From: Marinobacter salicampi
GTDB taxonomy: Bacteria > Pseudomonadota > Gammaproteobacteria > Pseudomonadales > Oleiphilaceae
Direction of reading: 5' to 3'
Assembly: GCF_011074795.1 (NCBI RefSeq)
Contig: NZ_JAAMPF010000031.1
Location: 1-64,000 of the forward strand
DNA length: 64,000 nt
Of the stretch, positions 18,290 through 26,706 are shown piece after piece (position 1 is the first letter of the stretch; every line of letters begins with the position of its first letter). The translations under genes and the position numbers were made by a program. Below the pieces are notes generated by a model. That model was not told where the DNA came from, did no database searches, and saw only the letters and a program-made list of their open reading frames with translations.

Positions 18290-18622
18290 TCAGGCCGGAG
18301 TAACAATCCGGTCCAGGGCATCCGAAATGTCCCGGGCACTGCCCGGGCGGACCACGCGGGCCAGCTCTTCTCCGTCACGCATGAAAACAAGCGTTGGCCA
18401 GAGTTTGACCTTGAAGCTCCGGCCAAGCTTCCGGCCCTTGCCATCCTCGATTTTCAAATGTTTTACGCTCTGATGGCCGGCGAGTGCCTCTTCGATCAAC
18501 GGCTGTGCTCCCCGGCAGTGGCCGCACCAGTCAGTACCAAATTCAACCACCAGGGGGCCTGGGGTCTGGTCGAGCTCAGAGCGGCTTGGAGCGTCAGCGC
18601 TGTAGGCCTGGTTTGCACTCAT
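18290..18622 (-). CDS. thioredoxin-like protein with CGHC active site
   Basis: The 110-residue protein has a thioredoxin core: VEFGTDWCGHCRGAQPLIEE with the CGHC redox pair, and the cis-Pro segment LWPTLVFMRDGEELARVV. No signal peptide is seen, so it is cytoplasmic. CGHC replaces the CGPC of thioredoxin 1, which usually makes the pair more oxidising. The protein converges tightly (5 bases) on the chemoreceptor gene. GGAGG precedes its start. Confidence 0.9.
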   Translation of the reverse strand: MSANQAYSADAPSRSELDQTPGPLVVEFGTDWCGHCRGAQPLIEEALAGHQSVKHLKIEDGKGRKLGRSFKVKLWPTLVFMRDGEELARVVRPGSARDISDALDRIVTPA

Positions 18623-18799
18623 GATAACCTCCGTGTTGGATTTCTGGTTTGAACTCTGGTTTTCGTTACGTCGGCAACCCGGCGTTTGAAAGCGGGTCTG
18701 CAGACCCAGTGTAAAAGGTTATTGCATCGGTTGGCAGTCGATGCGCCAAGCCCGGACCGTTTAATGGCCTAGCTGAGGTCACCCCACTCGGAGCATCTC

Positions 18800-19297
18800 A
18801 TGTCGCCCTATACCAAACCAAAGCAGTTTCTTGGCCTTGTAGGCTGGCTTGTTGTTGTTTTTGTCGCGGCCGGGACCGGGGCAATAGCTTCGATTCAGGC
18901 AGATCAGTTCTATGCCCAGCTCAGGCAGCCGGAATGGGCACCGCCGGCCTCGGTCTTCGGTCCGGTCTGGACCTCACTTTATCTGCTGATGGGGCTCGCA
19001 GCCTGGCAGGTGTGGCGTTCCAGCGGATTCCCTTCTGCCAGGAGCGCGCTTACGCTTTTCCTTATTCAACTTGTGCTCAACGCCCTGTGGAGCTGGTTAT
19101 TTTTTGGCTGGCACCTCGGCGCCCTTGCCATGGCAGACCTTGTCCTGCTCTGGTTACTGATCGTCGCTACCGTGGTGGCGTTTTGGCGAATCAGTCCTTT
19201 GGCCGGTCTGGCGCTGGTTCCGTACCTGCTCTGGGTCACGTTCGCTGGCACTCTCAATTATTCGGTATGGCAGCTCAATCCGCAGATGTTGGGGTGA
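18800..19297 (+). CDS. TspO/MBR family membrane protein
   Basis: The 165-residue protein has five predicted membrane helices and the family landmarks WAPPASVFGPVWTSLYLLMG, WSWLFFGW and YLLWVTFAGTLNYSVWQLN. TspO proteins bind porphyrins and other hydrophobic ligands and are linked to light, oxygen and stress responses. It stands alone, before a TetR-type regulator gene 90 bases downstream that has its own operator. Confidence 0.93.
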   Translation: MSPYTKPKQFLGLVGWLVVVFVAAGTGAIASIQADQFYAQLRQPEWAPPASVFGPVWTSLYLLMGLAAWQVWRSSGFPSARSALTLFLIQLVLNALWSWLFFGWHLGALAMADLVLLWLLIVATVVAFWRISPLAGLALVPYLLWVTFAGTLNYSVWQLNPQMLG

Positions 19298-19364
19298 GGC
19301 TGGATTGAAGCTGTAAGTAAGGCCTGTTACCAGTGTGTAAGGGGCGGCTCGTTGACGTCACTAG

Positions 19365-19376
19365 CCGACCGGTCTA
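19365..19376. promoter_or_regulatory. NemR-like operator before the TetR-type gene
   Basis: CCGACCGGTCTA (19365-19376), followed by ATAT, shares GAC(C/T)GGTCTAATA with the element before the old yellow enzyme gene. Its centre GACCGGTC is a perfect palindrome. It lies 11 bases before the chosen ATG and points to autorepression. Confidence 0.65.
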
Positions 19377-19387
19377 ATATAGCTGTC

Positions 19388-19975
19388 ATGGCATCCAACG
19401 ACACTCGCAATCACATCATTCAGATCGGTGCAGATCTGATCGGGCAAAAAGGCTTTGGTGCCACGGGCATCAATGCCGTGTTGACGGAAGCTGGTGTACC
19501 CAAAGGGTCGTTCTACCACTATTTCAATAGCAAGCACGATTTTGGTTTGGCAGTCATAGAAACCTTTGCCGAGGAATATGACGTCAAACTTGATCAGATC
19601 CTGAATGATACCAGCCGCTCGGGCGTTGATCGCTTGAGAGCTTATTTCGACACAGGTCTGGAGACCATGACCGGTTGTGAGTACACCCGTGGGTGCCTGA
19701 TCGGAAACCTGGGCCAGGAACTGGCAGGGCAGAACGAGGACTTCCGGAAGCGGCTGGATACGGTTTTTCAGAGCTGGGAGAAACGCTTTGAGCGATGTAT
19801 CGAGGAAGCGCGCCAGTCCGGGGATATCGATGATTCAGTCAACTCGTCCGACGTTGCCAGCTTTCTGTTGTCGGGTTGGGAAGGTGCAATTCTGAGAGCC
19901 AAGGTGCTGAAGTCTACAGAGCCCATGGAGCGATTTGTCCGGGTATTCTTCCGGCAATGCCTTGGCGTCGGCTGA
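19388..19975 (+). CDS. TetR/AcrR family regulator, NemR-like
   Basis: The 195-residue protein has an N-terminal helix-turn-helix (GADLIGQKGFGATGINAVLTEAGVPKGSFYHYF, in pieces) and a ligand domain with Cys residues in MTGCEYTRGCLIG. NemR-type repressors sense electrophiles through Cys and control an old yellow enzyme, which is exactly the next gene here. The frame is open to a TTG at 19352, but the operator lies in that stretch, so the ATG at 19388 is chosen. It likely represses itself and the downstream OYE-SDR pair. Confidence 0.85.
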   Translation: MASNDTRNHIIQIGADLIGQKGFGATGINAVLTEAGVPKGSFYHYFNSKHDFGLAVIETFAEEYDVKLDQILNDTSRSGVDRLRAYFDTGLETMTGCEYTRGCLIGNLGQELAGQNEDFRKRLDTVFQSWEKRFERCIEEARQSGDIDDSVNSSDVASFLLSGWEGAILRAKVLKSTEPMERFVRVFFRQCLGVG

Positions 19976-19995
19976 CTTTTTTCACTGGATACTAG

Positions 19996-20007
19996 TAGAC
20001 TGGTCTA
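19996..20007. promoter_or_regulatory. NemR-like operator before the old yellow enzyme gene
   Basis: TAGACTGGTCTA (19996-20007) has 5-base inverted arms TAGAC/GTCTA and matches the element before the regulator gene. It sits 36 bases before the enzyme's ATG, a suitable repressor position. Confidence 0.7.
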
Positions 20008-20042
20008 ATAAATTTTGTTTAATACAGCAAGGAGAGCAACGA

Positions 20043-21164
20043 ATGAGCAACGCCAACGATGTGCTGTTCAAACCATGCGAACTGGGGTCCATGACTCTGC
20101 CTAACCGTGTGCTCATGGCACCATTGACACGGTCGCGAGCCAGCCAGCCAGGGGATATTCCCAATGACATGAATGCTGAGTATTACCAGCAGCGCGCCAG
20201 TGCCGGCCTCATCATCAGTGAAGCCACCCAGGTTTCGCCACAGGGCAAGGGCTATGCCTTCACACCCGGTATTCATTCCGCCGAACAGATCGAGGGTTGG
20301 CGCAAGGTGACGGGCGCAGTCCATATGGCCGGTGGACGTATACACCTGCAGCTATGGCATGTGGGTCGTATTTCCCATACTGAACTGCAGCCCGGGGGCA
20401 ATAAACCGGTGGCGCCTTCGGCCATCAAGCCGGAGGGCGCGAAAACCTTTATCAGTGCCGACTCCGGCATGGTCGAGATTCCCGAACCACGGGCGCTCGA
20501 GGCATCGGAAATACCGGACATTGTCGAGCAATTTCGCCAGGGCGCGCAGAATGCCAAAGACGCCGGCTTCGACGGTGTGGAAGTACACGCCGCCAACGGC
20601 TACTTGCTGGACCAGTTTCTCAAGAGCGGAAGCAACCATCGGGCCGATCAGTACGGTGGCTCAGTAGAAAACCGGATGCGCCTGCCCCTGATGGTTATGG
20701 AAGCCGTAATCGGGGTCTGGGGCAAGGACAAGGTGGGTATCCGGATCAGTCCGACAGGCAGCTTTAACGATATGTATGACGAAGACCCGGTAGAAACCTT
20801 CGGGGCCTTCGCGAGCCGGTTGAATGATCTGGGTATTGCCTACATGGAGGTAGTAGAGGATTCCTTCCAGGGCAATCACGCCGATGGCCGCCCGGAAAAA
20901 GTCATTGACGCCATCCAGGCGGGCTTCAAGGGCGCCTATATCGCCAATGGCGCCTATACCGCAGAAGAGGCCCGCAAGCGTATCGGGGAAGGTCGTTGTG
21001 ACCTGGTCACCTTTGGTCGTCCGTTTATTGCCAACCCGGATCTTCCGACCCGCTTCCGTAAGAGCGCGCCTCTGAATGAATGGGATGACAGCACATTTTA
21101 TGGCGGCGATGAGCATGGGTATACGGATTACCCGGCACTTGAAGAAACCCGCACAACAGCCTGA
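20043..21164 (+). CDS. old yellow enzyme, alkene reductase (NemA-like)
   Basis: The 373-residue FMN protein begins PCELGSMTLPNRVLMAPLTRSRA and has QLWHVGRISH and VEVHAANGYLLDQFL with the His-x-x-Asn substrate-binding pair, GGSVENRMRLPL and FGRPFIANPDLP. This is the classical NemA/xenobiotic reductase type, reducing activated C=C bonds and nitro groups with NAD(P)H. AAGGAGAG lies before the ATG at 20043; a longer frame is ignored. It is preceded by a NemR-like operator and followed 25 bases later by an SDR gene. Confidence 0.93.
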   Translation: MSNANDVLFKPCELGSMTLPNRVLMAPLTRSRASQPGDIPNDMNAEYYQQRASAGLIISEATQVSPQGKGYAFTPGIHSAEQIEGWRKVTGAVHMAGGRIHLQLWHVGRISHTELQPGGNKPVAPSAIKPEGAKTFISADSGMVEIPEPRALEASEIPDIVEQFRQGAQNAKDAGFDGVEVHAANGYLLDQFLKSGSNHRADQYGGSVENRMRLPLMVMEAVIGVWGKDKVGIRISPTGSFNDMYDEDPVETFGAFASRLNDLGIAYMEVVEDSFQGNHADGRPEKVIDAIQAGFKGAYIANGAYTAEEARKRIGEGRCDLVTFGRPFIANPDLPTRFRKSAPLNEWDDSTFYGGDEHGYTDYPALEETRTTA

Positions 21165-21189
21165 TTTAAAATATTAAAGGAGATTTATT

Positions 21190-21939
21190 ATGAGCAACAG
21201 CAATGATCCGGTAAACGGCAAGGTCGTCATTATCACAGGGGCAAGCAGTGGCCTCGGCGAAGCCACCGCCCGCCGTCTTGCGGACCGCGGTGCAAAACTG
21301 GTGCTGGGTGCACGCAGGGAAGATCGTCTGAAATCGCTGGCCGAAGAGCTGACTGCCAAAGATGGGGAGGCCATCTATCAGGTAACGGATGTCACCGACC
21401 GCAAGCAGGTGGAATCCCTGGCGAAAGCGGCGAAGGACAAATTCGGCCGCATCGATGTATTGATCAATAATGCCGGGCTCATGCCCCTGGCGCCCCTTGA
21501 TGCCCTGAAAGTGGACGAATGGGAGCAGATGGTCGACGTCAATATCAAGGGTGTAATGTATGGCATTGCAGCCGTTCTGCCCACCATGCGGGAGCAGCAC
21601 AGCGGCCACGTGATCAATCTTTCCTCTGTAGCCGGCCACAAGCTGTTTCCGGGCGCGGCTGTGTACTGCGCAACCAAGTACGCGGTGAAAGCCCTGTCTG
21701 AAGGCTTGCGTATGGAGGCCGGTGAGGAGATCCGCAGTACCAATATCTCACCAGGGGCGGTTGCGACCGAACTGACCACTACGATCACCAACCCGGACGC
21801 CGCCAAGGCCGCGGAAGATCTCTACAAAGTGGCCATCGATGCAGACGCGGTAGCCCGTGCCATTGTCTATGCGATCGAGCAGCCCCACGACGTGGATATC
21901 AATGAAATCATCCTGCGGCCCACCGCCCAGGAACTTTAA
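21190..21939 (+). CDS. SDR family oxidoreductase
   Basis: The 249-residue protein has the NAD(P) motif [17 protein letters not shown], and the catalytic LSSVAG...[11 protein letters not shown] (Ser, Tyr-x-x-x-Lys). The C-terminal [15 protein letters not shown] is typical of the YdfG/clavulanate-dehydrogenase-like subgroup. It follows the old yellow enzyme with AAAGGAG before its start, and so is probably controlled by the same regulator. It would reduce a carbonyl produced or encountered during electrophile stress; the actual substrate is unknown. Confidence 0.92.
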   Translation: MSNSNDPVNGKVVIITGASSGLGEATARRLADRGAKLVLGARREDRLKSLAEELTAKDGEAIYQVTDVTDRKQVESLAKAAKDKFGRIDVLINNAGLMPLAPLDALKVDEWEQMVDVNIKGVMYGIAAVLPTMREQHSGHVINLSSVAGHKLFPGAAVYCATKYAVKALSEGLRMEAGEEIRSTNISPGAVATELTTTITNPDAAKAAEDLYKVAIDADAVARAIVYAIEQPHDVDINEIILRPTAQEL

Positions 21940-21951
21940 GCCAGAGCTTTA

Positions 21952-21983
21952 GGGCATCGGCCATTTCTGTTCGGTCGATGCCC
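21952..21983 (+). terminator. hairpin after the OYE-SDR unit
   Basis: GGGCATCG (21952-21959) and CGATGCCC (21976-21983) form an 8-bp stem 12 bases after the SDR stop. A T tract is missing, so its terminator role is tentative. Confidence 0.4.
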
Positions 21984-22178
21984 GGTTTAGCGATGCCTTG
22001 CAGCCCACACTCGCCATTTCCCAAGAAGTTCCGCAACACGTCCTCCAGCCACCTCAACATTACTGCTTCGTAATTAGTCCGCGGGCGCCTCAATTGGTTA
22101 CAACAGTAGCAGCAGCGGTGATCTGCGCTGCCGATCTTTTATGGTATTCACAAGACGATTCGAACCTAAGGAGGGGTT

Positions 22179-23687
22179 ATGGACGCGGTATGGAAACTGG
22201 CTGTCAGCGAGAACCCGAAATACCCACAGCTGACCAATTCCCTTGTAACCGACGTTGCGGTTATCGGAGGCGGTATCACTGGCCTGACGGTGGCGCTGCA
22301 ACTGGCTGAAGCGGGCAAGCACGTGGTTCTGCTTGAGGCGGGCCGTGTTGGGGAAGGCAACAGTGGTTACTCCACCGGTAATCTCTACAGCACCCTTGCC
22401 AAGGGCATTGCCACCGTTCGCGATAAATGGGGCGACAAAGTAACGACCGACGTTGTCCAGTCCCGCAGTGAGGCCGTGGACCTGATTGAAAATCTCACCG
22501 AACGCTTTGGCATTGACTGCCAGTTCAGCCGCCGTCCGCTCTACCGGTTCCTCACTGAAAGCAACCGCAAACTGGCCAAATCCCTGGATGAAGAAATGGA
22601 TGCGCTAAAAAGCGCAGGGCTTGAGGTTAACGAAATCAAAGAGGACCTGCCCGGTTTCAGGGTCAGTAAAGGGCTGAAACTGGATGACCAGGCCCAGTTC
22701 AATCCTCTGCTCTATGTTCAGGGTCTTGCCCGCGCAGCCAGCTCTGTTGGGGTTGCGATCTATGAGCACAGTCCGGTCAGGGACATTGATTATGACGGCA
22801 ACGAAGTCAAAACGGACCTCGCGTCCGTCAAGGCGAGGTCAATCGTTCATGCGACCCATACGCCGAAAGGGATCAGCCTGCTGCAGACGGGCATGGTGCC
22901 CTCCCGGGAATACGGCGTCAGCGCTAAAGTCGACGCCACGGGTGCTCCTGAAGGGATCTTCTGGGCGCTGGGATCCTTCCATTCGGTAAGAAGCTACCGT
23001 TATGGCGAGGATCACTATGTGATGGCCATTGGCGAGAAACACGGGGTTGGTGAAGGCAAGCTGGGGCGGGGCTATTACGATAATCTTCGCGACTATCTCA
23101 GCAAGCACTTCGACGTTAAGAGTTTTGAGCATGAGTGGTCAGCCCAGCAGTTCAGTTCTGCGGATGGCTTGCCCTACATCGGCCGGATGCATGGCCTTGA
23201 CGAAGCCTATGTGGCAACCGGCTTCGGAGCCGATGGCCTGGTCTGGGGCACGCTGGCGGGCATGATCATCAGCGACCTTGTCCAGGTCAGGGACAACCGC
23301 TGGAGCAAACGATTCGATGCCCGTCGCTTTACGCCGGTCAAGTCCATGAAAGGCTGGACGGAAGAAAACGTGAAAGTGTCCAAGCACATGGTCAAGGACT
23401 TCCTGAATCCTGAGAAGATCGAGGCGCTGAGCGATGTGGAACCGGGCCAGGGCAAGGTGGTCTCCCTGGATGGGGAGCGACTCGCGGTATACCGGAACAG
23501 CGACGGAGACTGCTCGGTAGTCTCCGGTATCTGTCCTCATATGAAATGTCATGTGCATTGGAATGCCGCCGACACCACCTGGGACTGCCCCTGCCATGGC
23601 AGCCGGTTCAGCACTGATGGCGCGGTGATTGAGGGGCCGGCATACCATCCCCTTGAAAAACGGATTGCACCGGAAGAGCAAAAGTAA
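22179..23687 (+). CDS. FAD-dependent oxidoreductase fused to a Rieske domain
   Basis: The 502-residue protein has a DAO-type FAD domain starting VIGGGITGL (Gly30, 32, 35) and EAGRVGEGNSGYSTGN, ending near residue 385 with ATGFGADGLVWGTLAGM. A C-terminal Rieske domain holds Cys452-x-His454 and Cys470-x-x-His473 as 2Fe-2S ligands. This fusion is known in a family of glycine/D-amino-acid-oxidase-like proteins of uncertain substrate. A strong AAGGAGG precedes the start. The next gene, a Tat-type amidohydrolase, follows 21 bases later. Confidence 0.93.
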   Translation: MDAVWKLAVSENPKYPQLTNSLVTDVAVIGGGITGLTVALQLAEAGKHVVLLEAGRVGEGNSGYSTGNLYSTLAKGIATVRDKWGDKVTTDVVQSRSEAVDLIENLTERFGIDCQFSRRPLYRFLTESNRKLAKSLDEEMDALKSAGLEVNEIKEDLPGFRVSKGLKLDDQAQFNPLLYVQGLARAASSVGVAIYEHSPVRDIDYDGNEVKTDLASVKARSIVHATHTPKGISLLQTGMVPSREYGVSAKVDATGAPEGIFWALGSFHSVRSYRYGEDHYVMAIGEKHGVGEGKLGRGYYDNLRDYLSKHFDVKSFEHEWSAQQFSSADGLPYIGRMHGLDEAYVATGFGADGLVWGTLAGMIISDLVQVRDNRWSKRFDARRFTPVKSMKGWTEENVKVSKHMVKDFLNPEKIEALSDVEPGQGKVVSLDGERLAVYRNSDGDCSVVSGICPHMKCHVHWNAADTTWDCPCHGSRFSTDGAVIEGPAYHPLEKRIAPEEQK

Positions 23688-23708
23688 AGCCCACAGGGAG
23701 GACAAACC

Positions 23709-25205
23709 ATGGGAGAGTTCATTGACGACAAGGAGCGTCACAGGCTCGAAGGTGCCGAAAGGCAGGGCTTTGACTCTCCACTACCCAGCAATAACATTTC
23801 CAATGGTGAGTTTTTTCCTGCCCGCCAGAGCGAGCAGCAGAAAAACTATGAGCGTCGCCTGACCGCCCTTGTGGACAAGGTTGCTCCCCTGCGCCATATG
23901 AGCCGCCGTAGTTTCCTGCGCAGCGCCTCGGGAATGGCGGCCGCCTTTGCGGTCATGAACAAGGTGTACGGCCAGACGTTCGAGGTAGATGATCGTGAAA
24001 TCATGGATCAGGCTTTTGCCGATGAGCGGGAGGAGGGCCTGGCCGGTCAGTTTATCTTTGATGATCACTCTCACTTTCTACGTGATGACACGAATCTGGT
24101 GAGTTTCGTCCGGATCCGCGAGAATACCGGTATTAGCAAGAACCCGGAACTGGCCGAGAAGGACCAGACCCTTGAGTACCTCAAGTTCGAGAACTACATC
24201 AAGGAAATGTACCTCGACAGTGATACCAAGATTGCCCTGTTAAGCGGCGCCCCCTCAGACATTCCCGAAGACTGGTTTCTCACCAATGGCCAGATCGCCG
24301 CGGCTCGGGACCGGGTTAACGAGTTTGCCGGTTCGAAGCGCCTTTTCAGCCACGCCATTTTCACGCCAGGTCAGCCGGGCTGGCTAGAGGATATGGATCG
24401 GGCCATAGAAGAGCATCAGCCCGATTCCTGGAAGGGCTACACCATTGGCGACAATACCCACAAGGACGAGTCTTCCTGGCCCTGGCGGCTCGACGACGAA
24501 AAAGTGACCTATCGGGGTTACGAGAAAATGGACAGGGCCGGCATCCGCAATGTTTGTGTCCACAAGGGGCTGTTTCCACCCAGCGCCGAGGAAAAGTGGC
24601 CTCATCTGCTGGAATACGCAAAGGTCAACGACGTTCCCAAGGCGGCCAGGGACTGGCCCGGCCTGAATTTTCTCATCTACCACTCTGGCTATCGCCATGT
24701 GGGAGGCTCGCCTGATGCTGCCCTGAGCCATTTCGAACGGACCGGGCGTATCGACTGGGTGAGCGATCTGGCCGAAATGCCGGGCAAGCACGGTCTGGAC
24801 AATGTCTACGCCGACCTTGGCGCTACCTTTGCCCACGCGGCTGTGACCCATCCGAGGCTGGCGGCCGCCATTGTCGGCATACTGATCCGTGATATGGGTC
24901 CGGAGCGGGTTGTATGGGGTACGGATTCGATATGGTACGGCTCTCCCCAGTGGCAGATTGAGGCGTTTCGCCGCCTGGAGATTCCTGAAGACATGCGAAG
25001 AAAACACGGCTTCGCTGAGCTGGGCCCGGCTGACGGACCAGTCAAGACCAGGATCTTCGGCACCAACAGTGCCCGGCTTTATGGTCTTGACCATCAAAAG
25101 GTCATGGCTCCCGCATCGGATAAACTCGCCCGGTTGAAAGCTGAATACAGGCGAAACGGCGGTGAACGCAGCAACCGCGCCTACGGCTATGTCAGGCGCA
25201 GTTGA
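23709..25205 (+). CDS. amidohydrolase (amidohydrolase_2 type) with internal twin-arginine segment
   Basis: The 498-residue protein has SRRSFLR (Arg66-Arg67) followed by a weakly hydrophobic stretch, which looks like a Tat signal placed unusually far from the N-terminus. The catalytic domain shows DDHSHFL (His120, His122), a His in LIYHSGYRH and VVWGTDSIWYG with the late Asp, the metal-site pattern of the amidohydrolase_2/TIM-barrel group of hydrolases and decarboxylases. It is in an operon with the FAD-Rieske oxidoreductase. The substrate is unknown. Confidence 0.85.
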   Translation: MGEFIDDKERHRLEGAERQGFDSPLPSNNISNGEFFPARQSEQQKNYERRLTALVDKVAPLRHMSRRSFLRSASGMAAAFAVMNKVYGQTFEVDDREIMDQAFADEREEGLAGQFIFDDHSHFLRDDTNLVSFVRIRENTGISKNPELAEKDQTLEYLKFENYIKEMYLDSDTKIALLSGAPSDIPEDWFLTNGQIAAARDRVNEFAGSKRLFSHAIFTPGQPGWLEDMDRAIEEHQPDSWKGYTIGDNTHKDESSWPWRLDDEKVTYRGYEKMDRAGIRNVCVHKGLFPPSAEEKWPHLLEYAKVNDVPKAARDWPGLNFLIYHSGYRHVGGSPDAALSHFERTGRIDWVSDLAEMPGKHGLDNVYADLGATFAHAAVTHPRLAAAIVGILIRDMGPERVVWGTDSIWYGSPQWQIEAFRRLEIPEDMRRKHGFAELGPADGPVKTRIFGTNSARLYGLDHQKVMAPASDKLARLKAEYRRNGGERSNRAYGYVRRS

Positions 25206-25312
25206 TCCGGTTCATCTTCAGGGGGAAAAGCTGCATCTGTCACTCTTCTGTCACGCAATACCCATAGCATGTGCAATTGAGACGATATGTTTGTTGTGCT
25301 GTTCGATCTTTA

Positions 25313-25336
25313 ACCGGGACCCTTCCCGGTTTTTTT
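25313..25336 (+). terminator. Rho-independent terminator
   Basis: ACCGGGA (25313-25319) and TCCCGGT (25324-25330) form a 7-bp stem with a 4-base loop and six T after it. It ends the FAD-Rieske/amidohydrolase operon. Confidence 0.9.
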
Positions 25337-25417
25337 ATGGCTGATGGCTGGCATTACCGCATTCTCAGATTCACAATGACCCTGCATGACCGAATACCCA
25401 TCCGATCCGGAATACCC

Positions 25418-26221
25418 ATGAGAGTAGAAGAACAATTTGTGGAAATGCCCGCCGGCAGTGCTTTTGTCCGCCGTTGGCAGCCGGAAGGGCCAGAGACCCT
25501 GTCGCCGCTGATTCTCCTGCATGACTCCCTGGGCTGCGTTGACCTCTGGCGCGATTTTCCTGAGGCACTGGCCCGTAAGCTCGGACGGGAAGTCATCGCC
25601 TATGACCGGCTGGGTTTCGGCCGGTCCTCTGCACGGCAAGGCTTGCCATCGCTGGATTTCATAGCTGAGGAAGGGGACTTGTACTTTCCTGCCTTGAGGG
25701 ACGCCCTGGGAATCAGGCAGTTTTCGGTACTCGGGCACAGTGTTGGCGGTGCCATGGCGCTCATGATCGCGGCAACCCATGGGCCAGACTGTGAAATGGT
25801 GATAACGGAAGCGGCCCAGTCTTTTGTTGAGCAACGTACGCTGGATGGCATAGTTGTAGCGACCAGAGCATTTGAAGACCCGGCACAGTTGGGCAAGCTG
25901 GTTCGCTACCATGGAACTAAGGCTCAGTGGGTACTGGACGCCTGGAACGGGGTCTGGCGATCACCGGCCTTTGCTGCATGGCAACTCGATTCTTATCTGG
26001 GCAATATTTCATGCCCGGCACTGGTGATACACGGCGACCAGGATGAGTTCTCGTCCCTGGCCATTCCGAGGCGGATTGTCGACCATGCAGCTGGGCCGTC
26101 CCGTCTGGAAGTCATGAAAAACTGCGGGCATGTGCCGCATAGGGAGCAGCCCGATCGCGTGCTGGACCTAATCTCCGATTTTGCGGCCCAATGGAACATG
26201 ACGCAGGCGCCTACCGGCTAG
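25418..26221 (+). CDS. alpha/beta hydrolase
   Basis: From the ATG at 25418 the protein has 267 residues: LILLHDSLG, YDRLGFGRSS, nucleophile elbow GHSVGG, acid in HGDQDEFSS and His in CGHVPHREQPDRV. This is the usual soluble esterase/epoxide-hydrolase-like fold. The frame is open upstream to 25271, but that runs through a terminator, so a later start is needed; an ATG at 25376 is the alternative. Its substrate is unknown. Confidence 0.85.
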   Translation: MRVEEQFVEMPAGSAFVRRWQPEGPETLSPLILLHDSLGCVDLWRDFPEALARKLGREVIAYDRLGFGRSSARQGLPSLDFIAEEGDLYFPALRDALGIRQFSVLGHSVGGAMALMIAATHGPDCEMVITEAAQSFVEQRTLDGIVVATRAFEDPAQLGKLVRYHGTKAQWVLDAWNGVWRSPAFAAWQLDSYLGNISCPALVIHGDQDEFSSLAIPRRIVDHAAGPSRLEVMKNCGHVPHREQPDRVLDLISDFAAQWNMTQAPTG

Positions 26222-26271
26222 TTTTTCAGACATTCTTGTTAACTAAGGAACCGTCATGGGCAAGGTTGCGC

Positions 26272-26412
26272 AGGGTGGACGGGCTGAAGCCGAAGATACC
26301 CATGCAAAGAGGCGGACAGCCGGAGGAGATTGCACGAACTATATACTGGCTGGCGGGTGACGACAGTTCGTTTGTCACCGGCAGCTTTATTGATGCTATG
26401 GGTGGGGCTTAA
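26272..26412 (+). pseudogene. C-terminal remnant of an SDR oxidoreductase
   Basis: The last 46 codons, containing IPMQRGGQPEEIARTIYWL and SSFVTGSFIDAMGGA, are a well preserved SDR C-terminus. The nucleotide-binding and catalytic Tyr/Lys parts are absent, and the preceding gene ends 50 bases earlier. The rest of the gene was therefore deleted. An ATG at 26256 is in a different frame and does not rescue it. Confidence 0.75.
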
Positions 26413-26445
26413 GTTGTAGCGGTAACTTCTTTCTCTTACATATCT

Positions 26446-26625
26446 TTACCACTTGTCTTCGTTTTCCTTTTTCTCGTCGGCTTCAACTTCTGCTTTGCGC
26501 TTGCGGATCTTATCCATCTTTTTCTTGGAGATGGGCATGCTGTTGCTGGAATCCCGAAGCATAAAAAGACTTCCAAGTATCAGTGCCAGGGCGAAAAGTA
26601 GAAAGAGCCATCCGATAGCCGGCAT
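26446..26625 (-). CDS. DUF2897 family small membrane protein
   Basis: This 59-residue reading frame encodes a hydrophobic helix (IGWLFLLFALALILGSLFML, about 4-23) followed by a highly charged Lys/Glu tail ending in Asp-Lys-Trp. The layout matches DUF2897, a short gammaproteobacterial family of unknown function. The protein would have one membrane helix with its charged tail in the cytoplasm. It is below the usual length cut-off and easy to miss. Confidence 0.75.
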   Translation of the reverse strand: MPAIGWLFLLFALALILGSLFMLRDSSNSMPISKKKMDKIRKRKAEVEADEKKENEDKW

Positions 26626-26706
26626 AAGTGGACTCCACGCAGAGTTGGGTTTCCTTTATAGTGGATCACAGCGCCTCAGCCGTTCAAGTAACTTCGGAAC
26701 CCGCTC

